14,240 bases of DNA from an uncultured Collinsella sp. (GCA_902493915.1 CABUQY010000039.1:1-14240), one strand, 5' to 3'; shown: positions 1-6,200, counted from the first letter of the stretch. Numbers and translations are program-made. The notes: generated from the sequence alone by a model not told the origin.

Positions 1-839
1 AGGGCAAACGCCACGTTTTCGTAGGCGGTCTTTTGCGGCAGGAGCTTAAAGTCCTGGAACACGGCGCCGATCTGGCGACGCAGGAATGGAACCTTGCGGT
101 TCTTGATCTTCATGAGGTCCTGACCGGCAACCAGGATACGGCCGCTCGTCGGCTTAACGTCGCGATTGAGCGTCGACAGCAGCGTGGTCTTACCCGAGCC
201 GGAGTGACCGACCAGGAAGACGAACTCGCCCGGATAGATCTCGATGTTGATGTCGTCGAGTGCAGGCTTGTTGGGCTGTGCCGGATAGATCTTGGTGACA
301 TGCTCCATAAGGATGACGGGCTCGACACCGGCCTGCTTGGCCATCTTCTTGCGGCTGGCCTGCGGATCGATGGGCGCAAACACCGACGTAAAATCGGGGT
401 TGTTGAGCGCGTTGTCGAGACTTGCGACCTCGGCGGCCTGATCGCGCTCGACCACCGGCGCAGCGGGCTGCGTGGGGTCGGGAATAGCGGCAAAGAGACC
501 AGACTGCGCAGGCTGAGGAGCCGGTGTCGCAGGAGTCATGGGGTCGGGGATGCCGGCCATGGTAGGCTGCGGCGCGGCGGCACCAGCCTGAGGCTGCTCC
601 ACGCGAGCGGTCACGGCCTGAACGGGCTCAAAACCCGCCGTGCCGGAAAGCGCGACATCGCTGGTGGGATTGTAGGCAAAGGGATCGGATGCCGGCTGTG
701 CCTGATCTGCCGGCTGAACGGGGGCCTGAGCAACAGGCTGGCCCTCTGAATCCGGAGTGGCGAAACGACTGCCCTGGACGCCTGGCAGCGTCTTGGGGGC
801 ATCATCGCCCGCACCGGAGGTACGGAAGTGGTTACCCAC
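1..839 (-). CDS. ftsE: Cell-division ABC ATPase FtsE with long N-terminal extension (3' end outside window)
   Basis: FtsE is the cytoplasmic ATPase that pairs with the membrane protein FtsX to control peptidoglycan hydrolysis at the division site. The visible 279 codons begin at a GTG (837-839), preceded by AAGGAG five bases upstream. The canonical FtsE domain starts only near residue 175 (VILMEHVTKIYP). It then shows Walker A GHSGSGKTT at about 211-219 and the FtsE-typical Q-loop stretch FQDFKLLPQ at about 261-269, before the left edge cuts the gene ahead of the signature and Walker B motifs. Residues 1 to about 170 are rich in Pro, Gln and Ala, look disordered, and contain an IPDP-type repeat (about 97 and 119). 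No other start fits both the RBS and the frame, so the extension appears real. ftsX would be expected just left of the window. Family assignment is secure; the role of the extension is unknown. Confidence 0.93.
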   Translation of the reverse strand, partial: MGNHFRTSGAGDDAPKTLPGVQGSRFATPDSEGQPVAQAPVQPADQAQPASDPFAYNPTSDVALSGTAGFEPVQAVTARVEQPQAGAAAPQPTMAGIPDPMTPATPAPQPAQSGLFAAIPDPTQPAAPVVERDQAAEVASLDNALNNPDFTSVFAPIDPQASRKKMAKQAGVEPVILMEHVTKIYPAQPNKPALDDINIEIYPGEFVFLVGHSGSGKTTLLSTLNRDVKPTSGRILVAGQDLMKIKNRKVPFLRRQIGAVFQDFKLLPQKTAYENVAFA

Positions 840-884
840 TGGTGCTCCTTATCGTCGTGCGTTTAAACTACATGAGCGCTTAGT

Positions 885-893
885 ATTTTAGCA
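885..893 (-). promoter_or_regulatory. Probable extended -10 promoter of ftsE
   Basis: Read on the minus strand the sequence is TGCTAAAAT, an extended -10 (TGnTAAAAT). It lies about 45 bases upstream of the ftsE GTG. No good -35 hexamer is present at the expected distance, which is tolerable for extended -10 promoters. Called by eye only. Confidence 0.4.
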
Positions 894-1047
894 GCATTAG
901 CTTTGCTGCACATAAGAAGCATGGCACGCCTTGGATTCCCGTCGGCCGCCATGAATATCAACTTCATCCGAACTCCTCTGATGGATGGTCCGCGCTTTCC
1001 AAGCGCTTCCCCCGTCCGCCTCAATCGGGTACACTTCAATCATTGTG

Positions 1048-1102
1048 AAAAGCCCTAGGGCTTTTAGCGGCTGCGGGTACCTGTACCTTCAGCCGCATTT
1101 TT
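1048..1102 (+). terminator. Two adjacent hairpins, the second terminator-like
   Basis: An 18-base perfect palindrome, AAAAGCCCTAGGGCTTTT (1048-1065), is followed one base later by a second hairpin. Its outer arms are GCGGCTG (1067-1073) and CAGCCGC (1090-1096), with GGTAC/GTACC pairing inside. ATTTTT follows on the plus strand (1097-1102). The first could terminate in either direction; the second has the run of T only on the plus strand. No plus-strand gene ends just before them. They could be a leftover terminator pair or a leader attenuator for the small ORF that starts at 1122. Confidence 0.5.
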
Positions 1103-1121
1103 CTTATCTTGTGGAGCCGAT

Positions 1122-1310
1122 ATGGGAGATTCCGGCATCGCGACAACAAGGGAACGGCCACTCATCGACGCCGCCGGGCAGCTCCGAGCCCTGGGCAGAC
1201 GATTCATGGCGCACAGGGACCACTTCTCCAAGCAGAGCAAGCTGAAGAACGGTCTGGCCATGCTCAGCGAGGTCATGGACAGGGCGGCCGACCGGCTCTC
1301 ACGGCCATAG
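1122..1310 (+). CDS. Small hypothetical protein (62 aa)
   Basis: I do not recognise this 62-residue ORF. The ATG follows GGAG at a spacing of five bases, a usable ribosome-binding site. The predicted protein is basic and mostly helical in character (for example ALGRRFMAHRDHF and LAMLSEVMDRAADRL), with no signal peptide, membrane segment or metal-binding motif. It begins about 20 bases after the terminator-like hairpins. Nothing downstream on the same strand belongs with it; the next 1.2 kb is minus-strand remnants. It could be a genuine small gene, a fragment of a longer broken gene, or chance. Coding status is uncertain. Confidence 0.3.
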   Translation: MGDSGIATTRERPLIDAAGQLRALGRRFMAHRDHFSKQSKLKNGLAMLSEVMDRAADRLSRP

Positions 1311-1335
1311 CGGACACGTCTCGTGGCACCAGAAG

Positions 1336-1548
1336 TCAGCTCTCCGTATCCATCACCGCCCAGCTCACAGGCGCAATACCCGGAATAGACATTAGACAAG
1401 AGGGACAGGTGGTCTGATAGTCCCCCAACTTTGTCCTGTGTTGCATCGAGGCGGAGGCATATACCGCCTTTCGAGCGCGAGTGACGCCGACGTATAGCAG
1501 GCCGGTTTCCTCGATAAGCCCGTCTGGCATTCTCCTCATATCGACAAT
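1336..1548 (-). pseudogene. C-terminal remnant of a UvrD/PcrA-like helicase
   Basis: The minus-strand frame ending at 1336 contains IEETGLLYVGVTRARKAVY and continues to a CPSCLMSIPG-like stretch. This matches the order found at the end of superfamily 1 UvrD/PcrA/Rep helicases: EE..LLYVGVTRAR (helicase motif VI, here 1471-1494), then a short linker and the PS.FL.EIP-like end. Only about 55 residues, up to roughly 1548, look like the family. The rest of the helicase (Walker A and the other motifs) is absent upstream in any frame I checked. The family-like similarity ends near 1378; a further 13 unrelated codons lead to the stop. This is a decayed or rearranged gene end. UvrD-like helicases occur both in housekeeping repair and in defence systems, and the fragment is too short to say which. 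Confidence 0.6.
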
Positions 1549-1716
1549 CCGGCAACTTTGCGAGGAACGTGAGCACATACCGGTCCTGTCGCACTGAACC
1601 TGCACACCCCGACTCCCGAGAAGCTCAAAGAGATCGAGCCTCGTTCAAATGACCAGAGCGGTTTGAGAAAGCGAATAAGCTCCCTTTCCGCCTGCCACCC
1701 CTCGCATATCCGCCGC

Positions 1717-1851
1717 TCACCGAGCATCGCTGGCTGCGGTTTCCCCCATTGCATGGGACACACGCGCCTTACGACCCGCGCCGAGCCGTATGAACCCGTC
1801 CTCCAACGGCACCCGCACGCTCATCGCGTCCGGCAGAAGCGGCCGCCGCAT
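1717..1851 (-). pseudogene. Short ORF resembling the start of a phage minor-capsid/head-completion protein
   Basis: This 44-residue minus-strand frame starts with MRRPLLPDAMSVRVP. That opening resembles, from memory, small phage head-completion (minor capsid) proteins that begin with an RPLLP-like segment. The rest does not continue convincingly and the frame stops at 1717-1719, so I treat it as a truncated remnant. It lies 16 bases downstream of the scaffold-like ORF on the same strand, although in an intact phage head cluster a major capsid gene would sit between them. The ribosome-binding site is poor. Similarity is by recollection only and weak. Confidence 0.25.
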
Positions 1852-1867
1852 CGGCGCCGCCCCGGCA

Positions 1868-2323
1868 TCACGCCGCCCCGCAGAATGCGATCCCCGCGCC
1901 GCTAAGCTCCGCCAGCGCGGCGCGGGCCGCCTGCGTTGGCCCGCTCTCCACGCCGTCGCCCACGTGGCGCGACACCTTGAGCGCCACCACGTCGCCGCCG
2001 TGATCCGCGAGCAGAGCCTTGGCCGCCGTTACGCTGCGAGCGCCCACGAGGCGCAGCTCGTACTCCACGCGCTCGTCCGTAGCGGCGGTCTTCACCGCCT
2101 CGATCTCACCGCGAAGCGCCTCGGCAGCCTCCTTGGAAGCGGAGGCATCGGCCACCTGTGCCTCAAACTCCGCGATCCGCTCGTCCCGCTTCGCAAGCAT
2201 CGCCTGGTAGTCGTCGCCGGCTCCGCCCAGGGCCGTCACTTCCCCTTGCTCCTGCGCGTCTTCCGAGCCCGCCTCTTGCTGCTGCGCCTCGTCCGCTTGC
2301 CCGCCATTCGAGCCCTCCTTCAC
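1868..2323 (-). pseudogene. Phage scaffold-like coiled-coil protein, probably decayed
   Basis: The frame encodes 151 residues from a GTG at 2321-2323. It has an acidic, Gln/Glu-rich N-terminus (about 1-35), a coiled-coil stretch (about 38-85, e.g. MLAKRDERIAEFEAQVADA), and then YELRLVGARSVTAAKALL near residues 88-105. This layout and the xxAGARNxKAxKALL-like patch recall GP20-type phage capsid scaffolding proteins, which act transiently inside the capsid. The start is odd: the good Shine-Dalgarno AAGGAGG lies inside the first codons, and an ATG six bases after it is in a different frame that stops after 23 codons. A one-base loss just after that ATG would explain both. The C-terminus departs from the family. 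Probably a prophage relic. Confidence 0.4.
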
Positions 2324-2363
2324 GAGAACAGCCTTTCCGCTCGTACGGCAAGCACAACAAGAT

Positions 2364-2401
2364 GCCCGCCTGGTTACTCATCAAGAGCAGCCTGGGCGGG
2401 C
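2364..2401. repeat. Inverted repeat in the 2324-2532 spacer
   Basis: GCCCGCC (2364-2370) and GGCGGGC (2395-2401) are perfect complements with a 24-base loop. There is no T-run worth the name on either side (AAAAAG follows on plus, ATCTTGTTG on minus). It sits between the scaffold-like remnant and the sce7726-like gene. On the minus strand a short open frame stops at 2374 with the ending LTPAQAALDE; it may be the tail of another lost phage gene, but I cannot support that. Confidence 0.35.
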
Positions 2402-2506
2402 GTCAAAAAGTCAACCGCGCATCGGAGCCGCAAGGCGGCAGCGCCCGAAGAAATACGTCCCACTGGGTTACACACACCGAACTTAAGAAGCGTTTTTGGG
2501 CCATCA

Positions 2507-2528
2507 TGGTAAAATTCCCATCGGAGGT
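2507..2528 (+). promoter_or_regulatory. Extended -10 and ribosome-binding site of the sce7726-like gene
   Basis: TGGTAAAAT (2507-2515) fits an extended -10 element, followed by GGAGGT at 2523-2528, four bases before the ATG at 2533. If this promoter is used, the leader is only about ten bases. There is no clear -35 hexamer. The Shine-Dalgarno decides the start at 2533 over the open frame that extends upstream. Confidence 0.4.
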
Positions 2529-2532
2529 AACG

Positions 2533-3354
2533 ATGGAGACCATGCTGCTTGATGACATAGAGTTGAGGGAGACTGCAAAGCAGCTCTACGATTCATACTC
2601 GACTGTTCTCTCCGAATCCAAGCTCATCTCCATCATCCAAGACGTCCTCGGCGACTTCGCCCCCGCGCTCGACTCCAAATACGCGGCCCGAAGGACCATC
2701 AACGACTTGGTGATGGGTTATTACCCGAACGAAGCCACCATCAAGGCCAATTTCATCGATAGGGTCCTCTTTCCGCTGAGCCCCGCGAACATCTCCATCT
2801 TCGAGCTTCCCATCGGCAACAGCCGCGTGGACATGTGTAAGGTCAACGGCCACAGCGCCGCCTACGAGATCAAGACCGACCTCGACACGTTCGATCGTCT
2901 CGAGGGCCAGTTGAGCGACTACTTCGACGTGTTCGAGACCGTCTACGTCGTGACGTCCGACAAGCGTTGGCAAGAACTGCCAAGCTACGTCCCCGATGCC
3001 TGTGGGATTTACTCCTACAGCCAGGACGCAAGGGACGGCTCCTATCACTTCAAGGCACAGCGCAAAGCCATCAAAAGCACCAACCTGGACTCCGAAAAGC
3101 AGCTCGCGGTCATGCCCAAGCGCGCCCTCTGCGAGACCTTCGGCATCGACGGCGGGGGCACGTCAAAGCCCGCCATCATTCAAGAGTGTCTTGCCGAGAA
3201 CAGCCAAGCCAAAATCAATCGGCTGTTTAAGGCCTATCTCAAGCAACGCTACGGTGCCTACTGGGAGCACTTCTGCAAAGTAAAGCCGCAGGTCTTCGGT
3301 ATTGACTACGAATGGTTCTACCGCAACAGACTAGAGCCGGAGATTGTGTACTAG
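2533..3354 (+). CDS. sce7726-family protein, PD-(D/E)XK nuclease-like
   Basis: The protein has 273 residues. The centre carries SRVDMCKVNGHSAAYEIKTD (about 98-117) followed by DTFDRLEGQLSDYFDVFETVYVV. This hydrophobic-VD ... (Y)EIK-D arrangement is typical of sce7726-family proteins and of the PD-(D/E)XK nuclease fold, with D100, E112 and K114 as candidate active-site residues. An N-terminal helical region precedes it, and the C-terminus (about 190-273) is helical and aromatic-rich. There is no signal peptide or membrane segment, so it is probably cytoplasmic. sce7726 proteins are known, usually next to sce7725 genes, but lack an established function; nuclease activity is inference. The frame is open back to 2158, but the upstream part is low-complexity and antisense to a remnant. 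The gene ends tail to tail with the sce7725-like gene, sharing CTAG at 3351-3354. Confidence 0.75.
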   Translation: METMLLDDIELRETAKQLYDSYSTVLSESKLISIIQDVLGDFAPALDSKYAARRTINDLVMGYYPNEATIKANFIDRVLFPLSPANISIFELPIGNSRVDMCKVNGHSAAYEIKTDLDTFDRLEGQLSDYFDVFETVYVVTSDKRWQELPSYVPDACGIYSYSQDARDGSYHFKAQRKAIKSTNLDSEKQLAVMPKRALCETFGIDGGGTSKPAIIQECLAENSQAKINRLFKAYLKQRYGAYWEHFCKVKPQVFGIDYEWFYRNRLEPEIVY

Positions 3355-3420
3355 AGGTTGTAGCTGTTACCGTGGGCGAGGTAGAGCTGCTGCACGTAGC
3401 GAACAACGGTGTACACAATC
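3342..3420. repeat. Nested inverted repeat spanning the convergent stop codons
   Basis: GATTGTGTAC (3342-3351) is perfectly complementary to GTACACAATC (3411-3420). Inside it, GTTGT (3357-3361) pairs with ACAAC (3403-3407). The left arm covers the last sense codons of the sce7726-like gene and the first base of the shared CTAG; the right arm lies within the sce7725-like gene. Both arms encode Ile-Val-Tyr in their own genes. There is no T-run, so this is not a standard terminator. It may be a structured 3' end for both convergent transcripts, or coincidence of codon choice. Confidence 0.45.
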
Positions 3421-4493
3421 CAAGTCTGCCAACCGCCATAGTTTCCGGCTGCGGCATGATCAGCTATTTCAGACAGTACGGTGCATTCGCCAGCATGTCT
3501 TTCCAGCTCGCCCCTGTCTGCAAGTATCTGTTTTACGACATCGTCGTAGCCGGATTGGCCTTTCTTCACGTCTGGATTGATATACCTTTTGAAGGTATTT
3601 GATGAACCGTCATAAAAAAGGGCAAGAGCACGTCCAGTGGCCCCCGCGCCCGGACGGGGCGGTAAGGAATCACGAAGCCCGGCATAGTCGCCGACGCCTT
3701 CGAAACCATATTCGGAAAAGTCACGAATGTGGCTATTGTCGATAAAACAGCCATCTTCGTACACCTTGTTCCCGTCATCGCGTTTGCGCGGCGAACACAG
3801 TAGGACAGAGTGCGCCGCAATATGAAGGTCAGCCAACTCGTCAAACTCTTCGATACGAGAAGCGGGCGGGGTCTCGTTGATGTCGTAAATCAAGTAGTCA
3901 TCCGGCCCCAAAAGGTCAGACAAGATGTACTCGTACCCCTCATATGTCGATATCCGGATGGCGACTGGTTTATTTGAAGAAGTCTTCCTTAGCTCCAAAA
4001 TCAAGGCTTCCAAGGATTTTGGTGAGAGGTTGGACAGCTCGTCAATCACCGAGATGACCGGGATGAGATCTCGATAGTCGGCAAGTCGCTTAACCGCCTC
4101 CTCGTAAAACGCCAAGTCGTTGCTCATTTTAAGAACAAGCTTGCATTTTGAGGGGTCGGCGCCTTTGTATTTGGGCATATAGCAGCGGAAGAAGTCGACC
4201 AACACCTTTTTACCGGCAAAGGCATCACTAATGTTATCCAAGGTGACATCGCGCTCAGTCTCAAGATCATCTACCGTGCACATACGGGGCTGACCTTTGC
4301 GCTTTCCACTTTTATATGGCTTGTTGACCTTGACGTACTCACCCGTTGAGGGATCGACCAGCTTATCAAAGGCAACGTCCTTCTTAACCACCTCGACCAA
4401 AGGCAGAAGCCCTTCGTCTAAAAGTCCGAGCTCCCGCAGCCTTTGTACGGCCCTGAACTCATTTAGGCGATTCTTTAGTGTGAGGACATACAT
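3351..4493 (-). CDS. sce7725/beta-family protein
   Basis: The protein has 380 residues and begins MYVLTLKNRLNEFRAVQRLR, followed by LLPLVEVVKK. This opening is shared by the beta-protein and sce7725 families, which start with MY.P.LK.R..E and an I.P.IE.VK strand. A second family-like stretch is HIRDFSEYGFEGVGDYAGL (about 255-273). No transmembrane segment or nucleotide-binding loop is visible, so it is probably cytoplasmic. The start has a modest AGGTGA upstream and sits 13 bases after the higA-like stop, so it is the third gene of a higB-higA-sce7725 operon. sce7725 genes are usually found beside sce7726 genes; here the partner is convergent rather than co-directional. Base composition is lower in GC than the core genes. 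Function unknown; phage defence is plausible but unproven. Family call is fairly confident. Confidence 0.7.
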   Translation of the reverse strand: MYVLTLKNRLNEFRAVQRLRELGLLDEGLLPLVEVVKKDVAFDKLVDPSTGEYVKVNKPYKSGKRKGQPRMCTVDDLETERDVTLDNISDAFAGKKVLVDFFRCYMPKYKGADPSKCKLVLKMSNDLAFYEEAVKRLADYRDLIPVISVIDELSNLSPKSLEALILELRKTSSNKPVAIRISTYEGYEYILSDLLGPDDYLIYDINETPPASRIEEFDELADLHIAAHSVLLCSPRKRDDGNKVYEDGCFIDNSHIRDFSEYGFEGVGDYAGLRDSLPPRPGAGATGRALALFYDGSSNTFKRYINPDVKKGQSGYDDVVKQILADRGELERHAGECTVLSEIADHAAAGNYGGWQTWIVYTVVRYVQQLYLAHGNSYNL

Positions 4494-4506
4494 GGGACGT
4501 CACCTA

Positions 4507-5559
4507 CTAACAAGCGGACTTAAGATTAGAGAAAGCGTCAAACCCGATGCATCCATCATGCTGAAGAAAGCCGACCGTAATACCCGGATCCACCCTCTGG
4601 CTGGACGAGAATTCCCTGATTCTTCCCTCAGTAAAATGACCGGCTGCAACAAAGCTCTCATACTCGTCCAGGTCTACAAAGAAACGCCTTGCGAACGCAT
4701 TGGCCTCTTCGTCCTTATGCTCTTCGCTTGCAAGTTCTTCCATCGACACGATTTGCTGCTTGGGGTCGTAATGAAACAAGAGGTGTGCAAGCTCATGCAC
4801 GACCGTAAACCAGACATGATCATGAGTCTTGTATCGCTTGCTGATGAAAATAGCAGGATGACCCAAGTAGGTTGTCAACACGCCACGTACTTTAGCGTTC
4901 GAGATAGCTTCATGCTCAACTAGGTAAACTCCACACCTGTTCAGAAGCTTGCGTGCGCTCTTGATAGAACCGTTTACATCTGGATTCAGGGCAATCTTCT
5001 TCAAACGACCAAGCGACGACTCAAGCAGCTCTCTAGAGTATTGAGTATCGCTTAAATCCTTATTCTGAGTCTCAATCTCCTCTTTGCAGAGCCCGAGCCA
5101 AACGGCAACAGCCTCCGAATTGCCACCATCCTGCATGAACTCCATCCCGCCGGGAATTGCAGTCATGTAGCGGTCAAAATCCGAAACGCCCAGAATCTTC
5201 AGCATAGCCGCAGCTTGCTCAACCAAAGACATGCTCGTTCGCGGAAAGACCTCCTTGAAATGAAACCTCTTGGCGATCTCCTTAAGGTCAAGCTCCTCCA
5301 GATGCGCCTCCTCGCGTTCGCGGGCAAGGTACTCCTGATACTTGACCTCATAGTTAAGCCAAAAACTCGCGGGAACGTCGGGCATGACCTTCTCAAGCTT
5401 CAGCGCCATGTCCTCGGTAAGCCTGGTCTTCCCGTTCAGAAGCTGGGAGAGGTGGCGCTCGCTCACGCCGGTACGCTTTGAAACTTCCTTTTGGGTCAAA
5501 CCGCGCGCATCAAGGTATTCCTTGATGATCTCGCCGGGCGCGACGATGAAATCACTCAT
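4507..5559 (-). CDS. higA: HigA-type antitoxin fused to ImmA/IrrE metallopeptidase domain
   Basis: This is a 350-residue fusion. Residues about 8-75 form a HigA-type helix-turn-helix (PGEIIKEYLDARGLTQKEVSKR ... SERHLSQLLNGK), the DNA-binding antitoxin part that would bind the palindromes upstream of the operon. Residues about 200-310 form an ImmA/IrrE zinc-peptidase domain with HELAH at 255-259 and EEANAFARRF at about 284-293 supplying the downstream glutamate ligand. Such XRE-peptidase fusions are common in RelE/HigB-type addiction modules; the peptidase could cleave a repressor or the antitoxin itself. I chose the ATG at 5557-5559, which has GAGGAG about nine bases upstream, over the longer frame reaching 5646, which would overlap the toxin gene. 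The gene lies 22 bases after higB and 13 before the sce7725-like gene. The motif residues look intact. Confidence 0.88.
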   Translation of the reverse strand: MSDFIVAPGEIIKEYLDARGLTQKEVSKRTGVSERHLSQLLNGKTRLTEDMALKLEKVMPDVPASFWLNYEVKYQEYLAREREEAHLEELDLKEIAKRFHFKEVFPRTSMSLVEQAAAMLKILGVSDFDRYMTAIPGGMEFMQDGGNSEAVAVWLGLCKEEIETQNKDLSDTQYSRELLESSLGRLKKIALNPDVNGSIKSARKLLNRCGVYLVEHEAISNAKVRGVLTTYLGHPAIFISKRYKTHDHVWFTVVHELAHLLFHYDPKQQIVSMEELASEEHKDEEANAFARRFFVDLDEYESFVAAGHFTEGRIREFSSSQRVDPGITVGFLQHDGCIGFDAFSNLKSAC

Positions 5560-5581
5560 AGCTATCTTCTCCTCTCCTAGC

Positions 5582-5896
5582 TCAGTGGTAGTCCTGAATA
5601 TCCACGATGCAGACGCTGGTGATCGTCGTAAGGTCATCCGGGTCAAACTCCCCGACAGGACGGATGACCAGCCTCATGTTCTTGCTGAGGTCGATTCCCC
5701 AACAGCCCTCAAAGTTGCCGGTCAGCTTGTGCCTGCGCGGCGGCGGCAGATGGGTAATCTGCGAAAGGTCATTCGCAACCCGCAGATCGGAAAGACGATG
5801 AATGAGGTTCTTGGCTATCTTGCCGTAGTTCCTCGTTATCGCCCTCTGATCCTTAAGGCTCTTCTCCAGCGACTTGCTTGCATATTCGATATCCAT
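5582..5896 (-). CDS. higB: HigB/RelE-family toxin of a type II addiction module
   Basis: The protein has 104 residues, the usual size for RelE/HigB toxins, which are ribosome-dependent mRNA-cleaving enzymes. Typical features are the N-terminal helices (SLEKSLKDQRAITRNYGKIA), the LPPPRRHKLTGNFEGCWGID segment that matches the family's H.L.G...G.WSI pattern (about 50-69), and the strand NMRLVIRPV, with basic residues spread across it. The ATG at 5894-5896 has a near-ideal AAGGAGGT six to seven bases upstream, which decides the start over an upstream ATG at 5942-5944 inside the operator. Toxin-first gene order, as here, is characteristic of higBA. It is the first gene of the operon and sits directly behind the twin palindromes. 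Confidence 0.87.
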   Translation of the reverse strand: MDIEYASKSLEKSLKDQRAITRNYGKIAKNLIHRLSDLRVANDLSQITHLPPPRRHKLTGNFEGCWGIDLSKNMRLVIRPVGEFDPDDLTTITSVCIVDIQDYH

Positions 5897-5915
5897 CGCC
5901 ACCTCCTTTGATAGA

Positions 5916-5963
5916 AGGATATTGCAATTGACCTCTGAGGTCAATATTGACTTTTGAGGTCAA
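5916..5963 (-). promoter_or_regulatory. higBA operon promoter with twin 17-bp palindromic operators
   Basis: Two 17-bp near-palindromes lie 19 bases apart centre to centre: TTGACCTCTGAGGTCAA (5928-5944) and TTGACTTTTGAGGTCAA (5947-5963). Read on the minus strand, the half-site in the first palindrome is also a -35 box, TTGACC (5939-5944). It is followed after exactly 17 bases by TATCCT (5916-5921), a reasonable -10. A protein bound to the palindromes would therefore block the promoter. HigA-type antitoxins repress their own operon this way, so autoregulation by the fused HigA protein is the natural reading. Confidence 0.75.
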
Positions 5964-6017
5964 TTTAATTCTGTACCTAGACCACTCAGACTGATACTCG
6001 TCTGACGTTAGGGTTTT

Positions 6018-6200
6018 CTAATGAGCGGTGCCACCTCTTAAATACTCTCGCATAAACCGCCCAATCTCTTCTCCGAAAACGCTCAAGCCGCCCGATGCAA
6101 TAAGCTCTGGATGCACCCTAACCCCATTAATATCCCAGCCATCATCCCTGACATGCTGGAATTCAGTGAAATGCCCGCCACTCACAGGGCTGCCGCATGG
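6018..6200 (-). pseudogene. C-terminal remnant of an unrecognised protein
   Basis: The minus-strand frame between stops at 6018-6020 and 6201-6203 encodes a protein-like sequence (HFTEFQHVRDDGWDINGVRV ... GEEIGRFMREYLRGG). Its amino-acid composition looks natural. There is no good start: the only candidate is GTG at 6183-6185 without a ribosome-binding site, and an in-frame stop cuts it off upstream. I read it as the last 53-60 codons of a lost gene. I do not recognise the family. It lies 55 bases upstream of the higBA operators on the same strand and 85 bases before the sigma-factor operon on the other, which suggests a recombination joint between the two modules. Confidence 0.4.

Noticed and set aside
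33..749. Long plus-strand open frame of 238 codons
   Set aside because: It is antisense to ftsE; composition is Arg/Leu/Gly-rich shadow sequence and has no ribosome-binding site.
1064..1594. 176-codon minus-strand frame over the small ORF and helicase remnant
   Set aside because: It has Ser/Arg-rich shadow composition; the helicase signature is in another frame of the same strand.
1790..2512. 240-codon plus-strand frame opposite the scaffold-like ORF
   Set aside because: Arg/Ala/His-rich composition, no ribosome-binding site, and the opposite strand reads more like protein.
2158..2532. Upstream extension of the sce7726-like gene
   Set aside because: Pro/Ser/Ala/Arg-rich low-complexity sequence antisense to a remnant; GGAGGT four bases before 2533 gives the true start.
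5560..5646. Longer N-terminus for the HigA fusion
   Set aside because: It would overlap the toxin gene and lacks a ribosome-binding site; MSDFIVAPGE is a normal HigA start.
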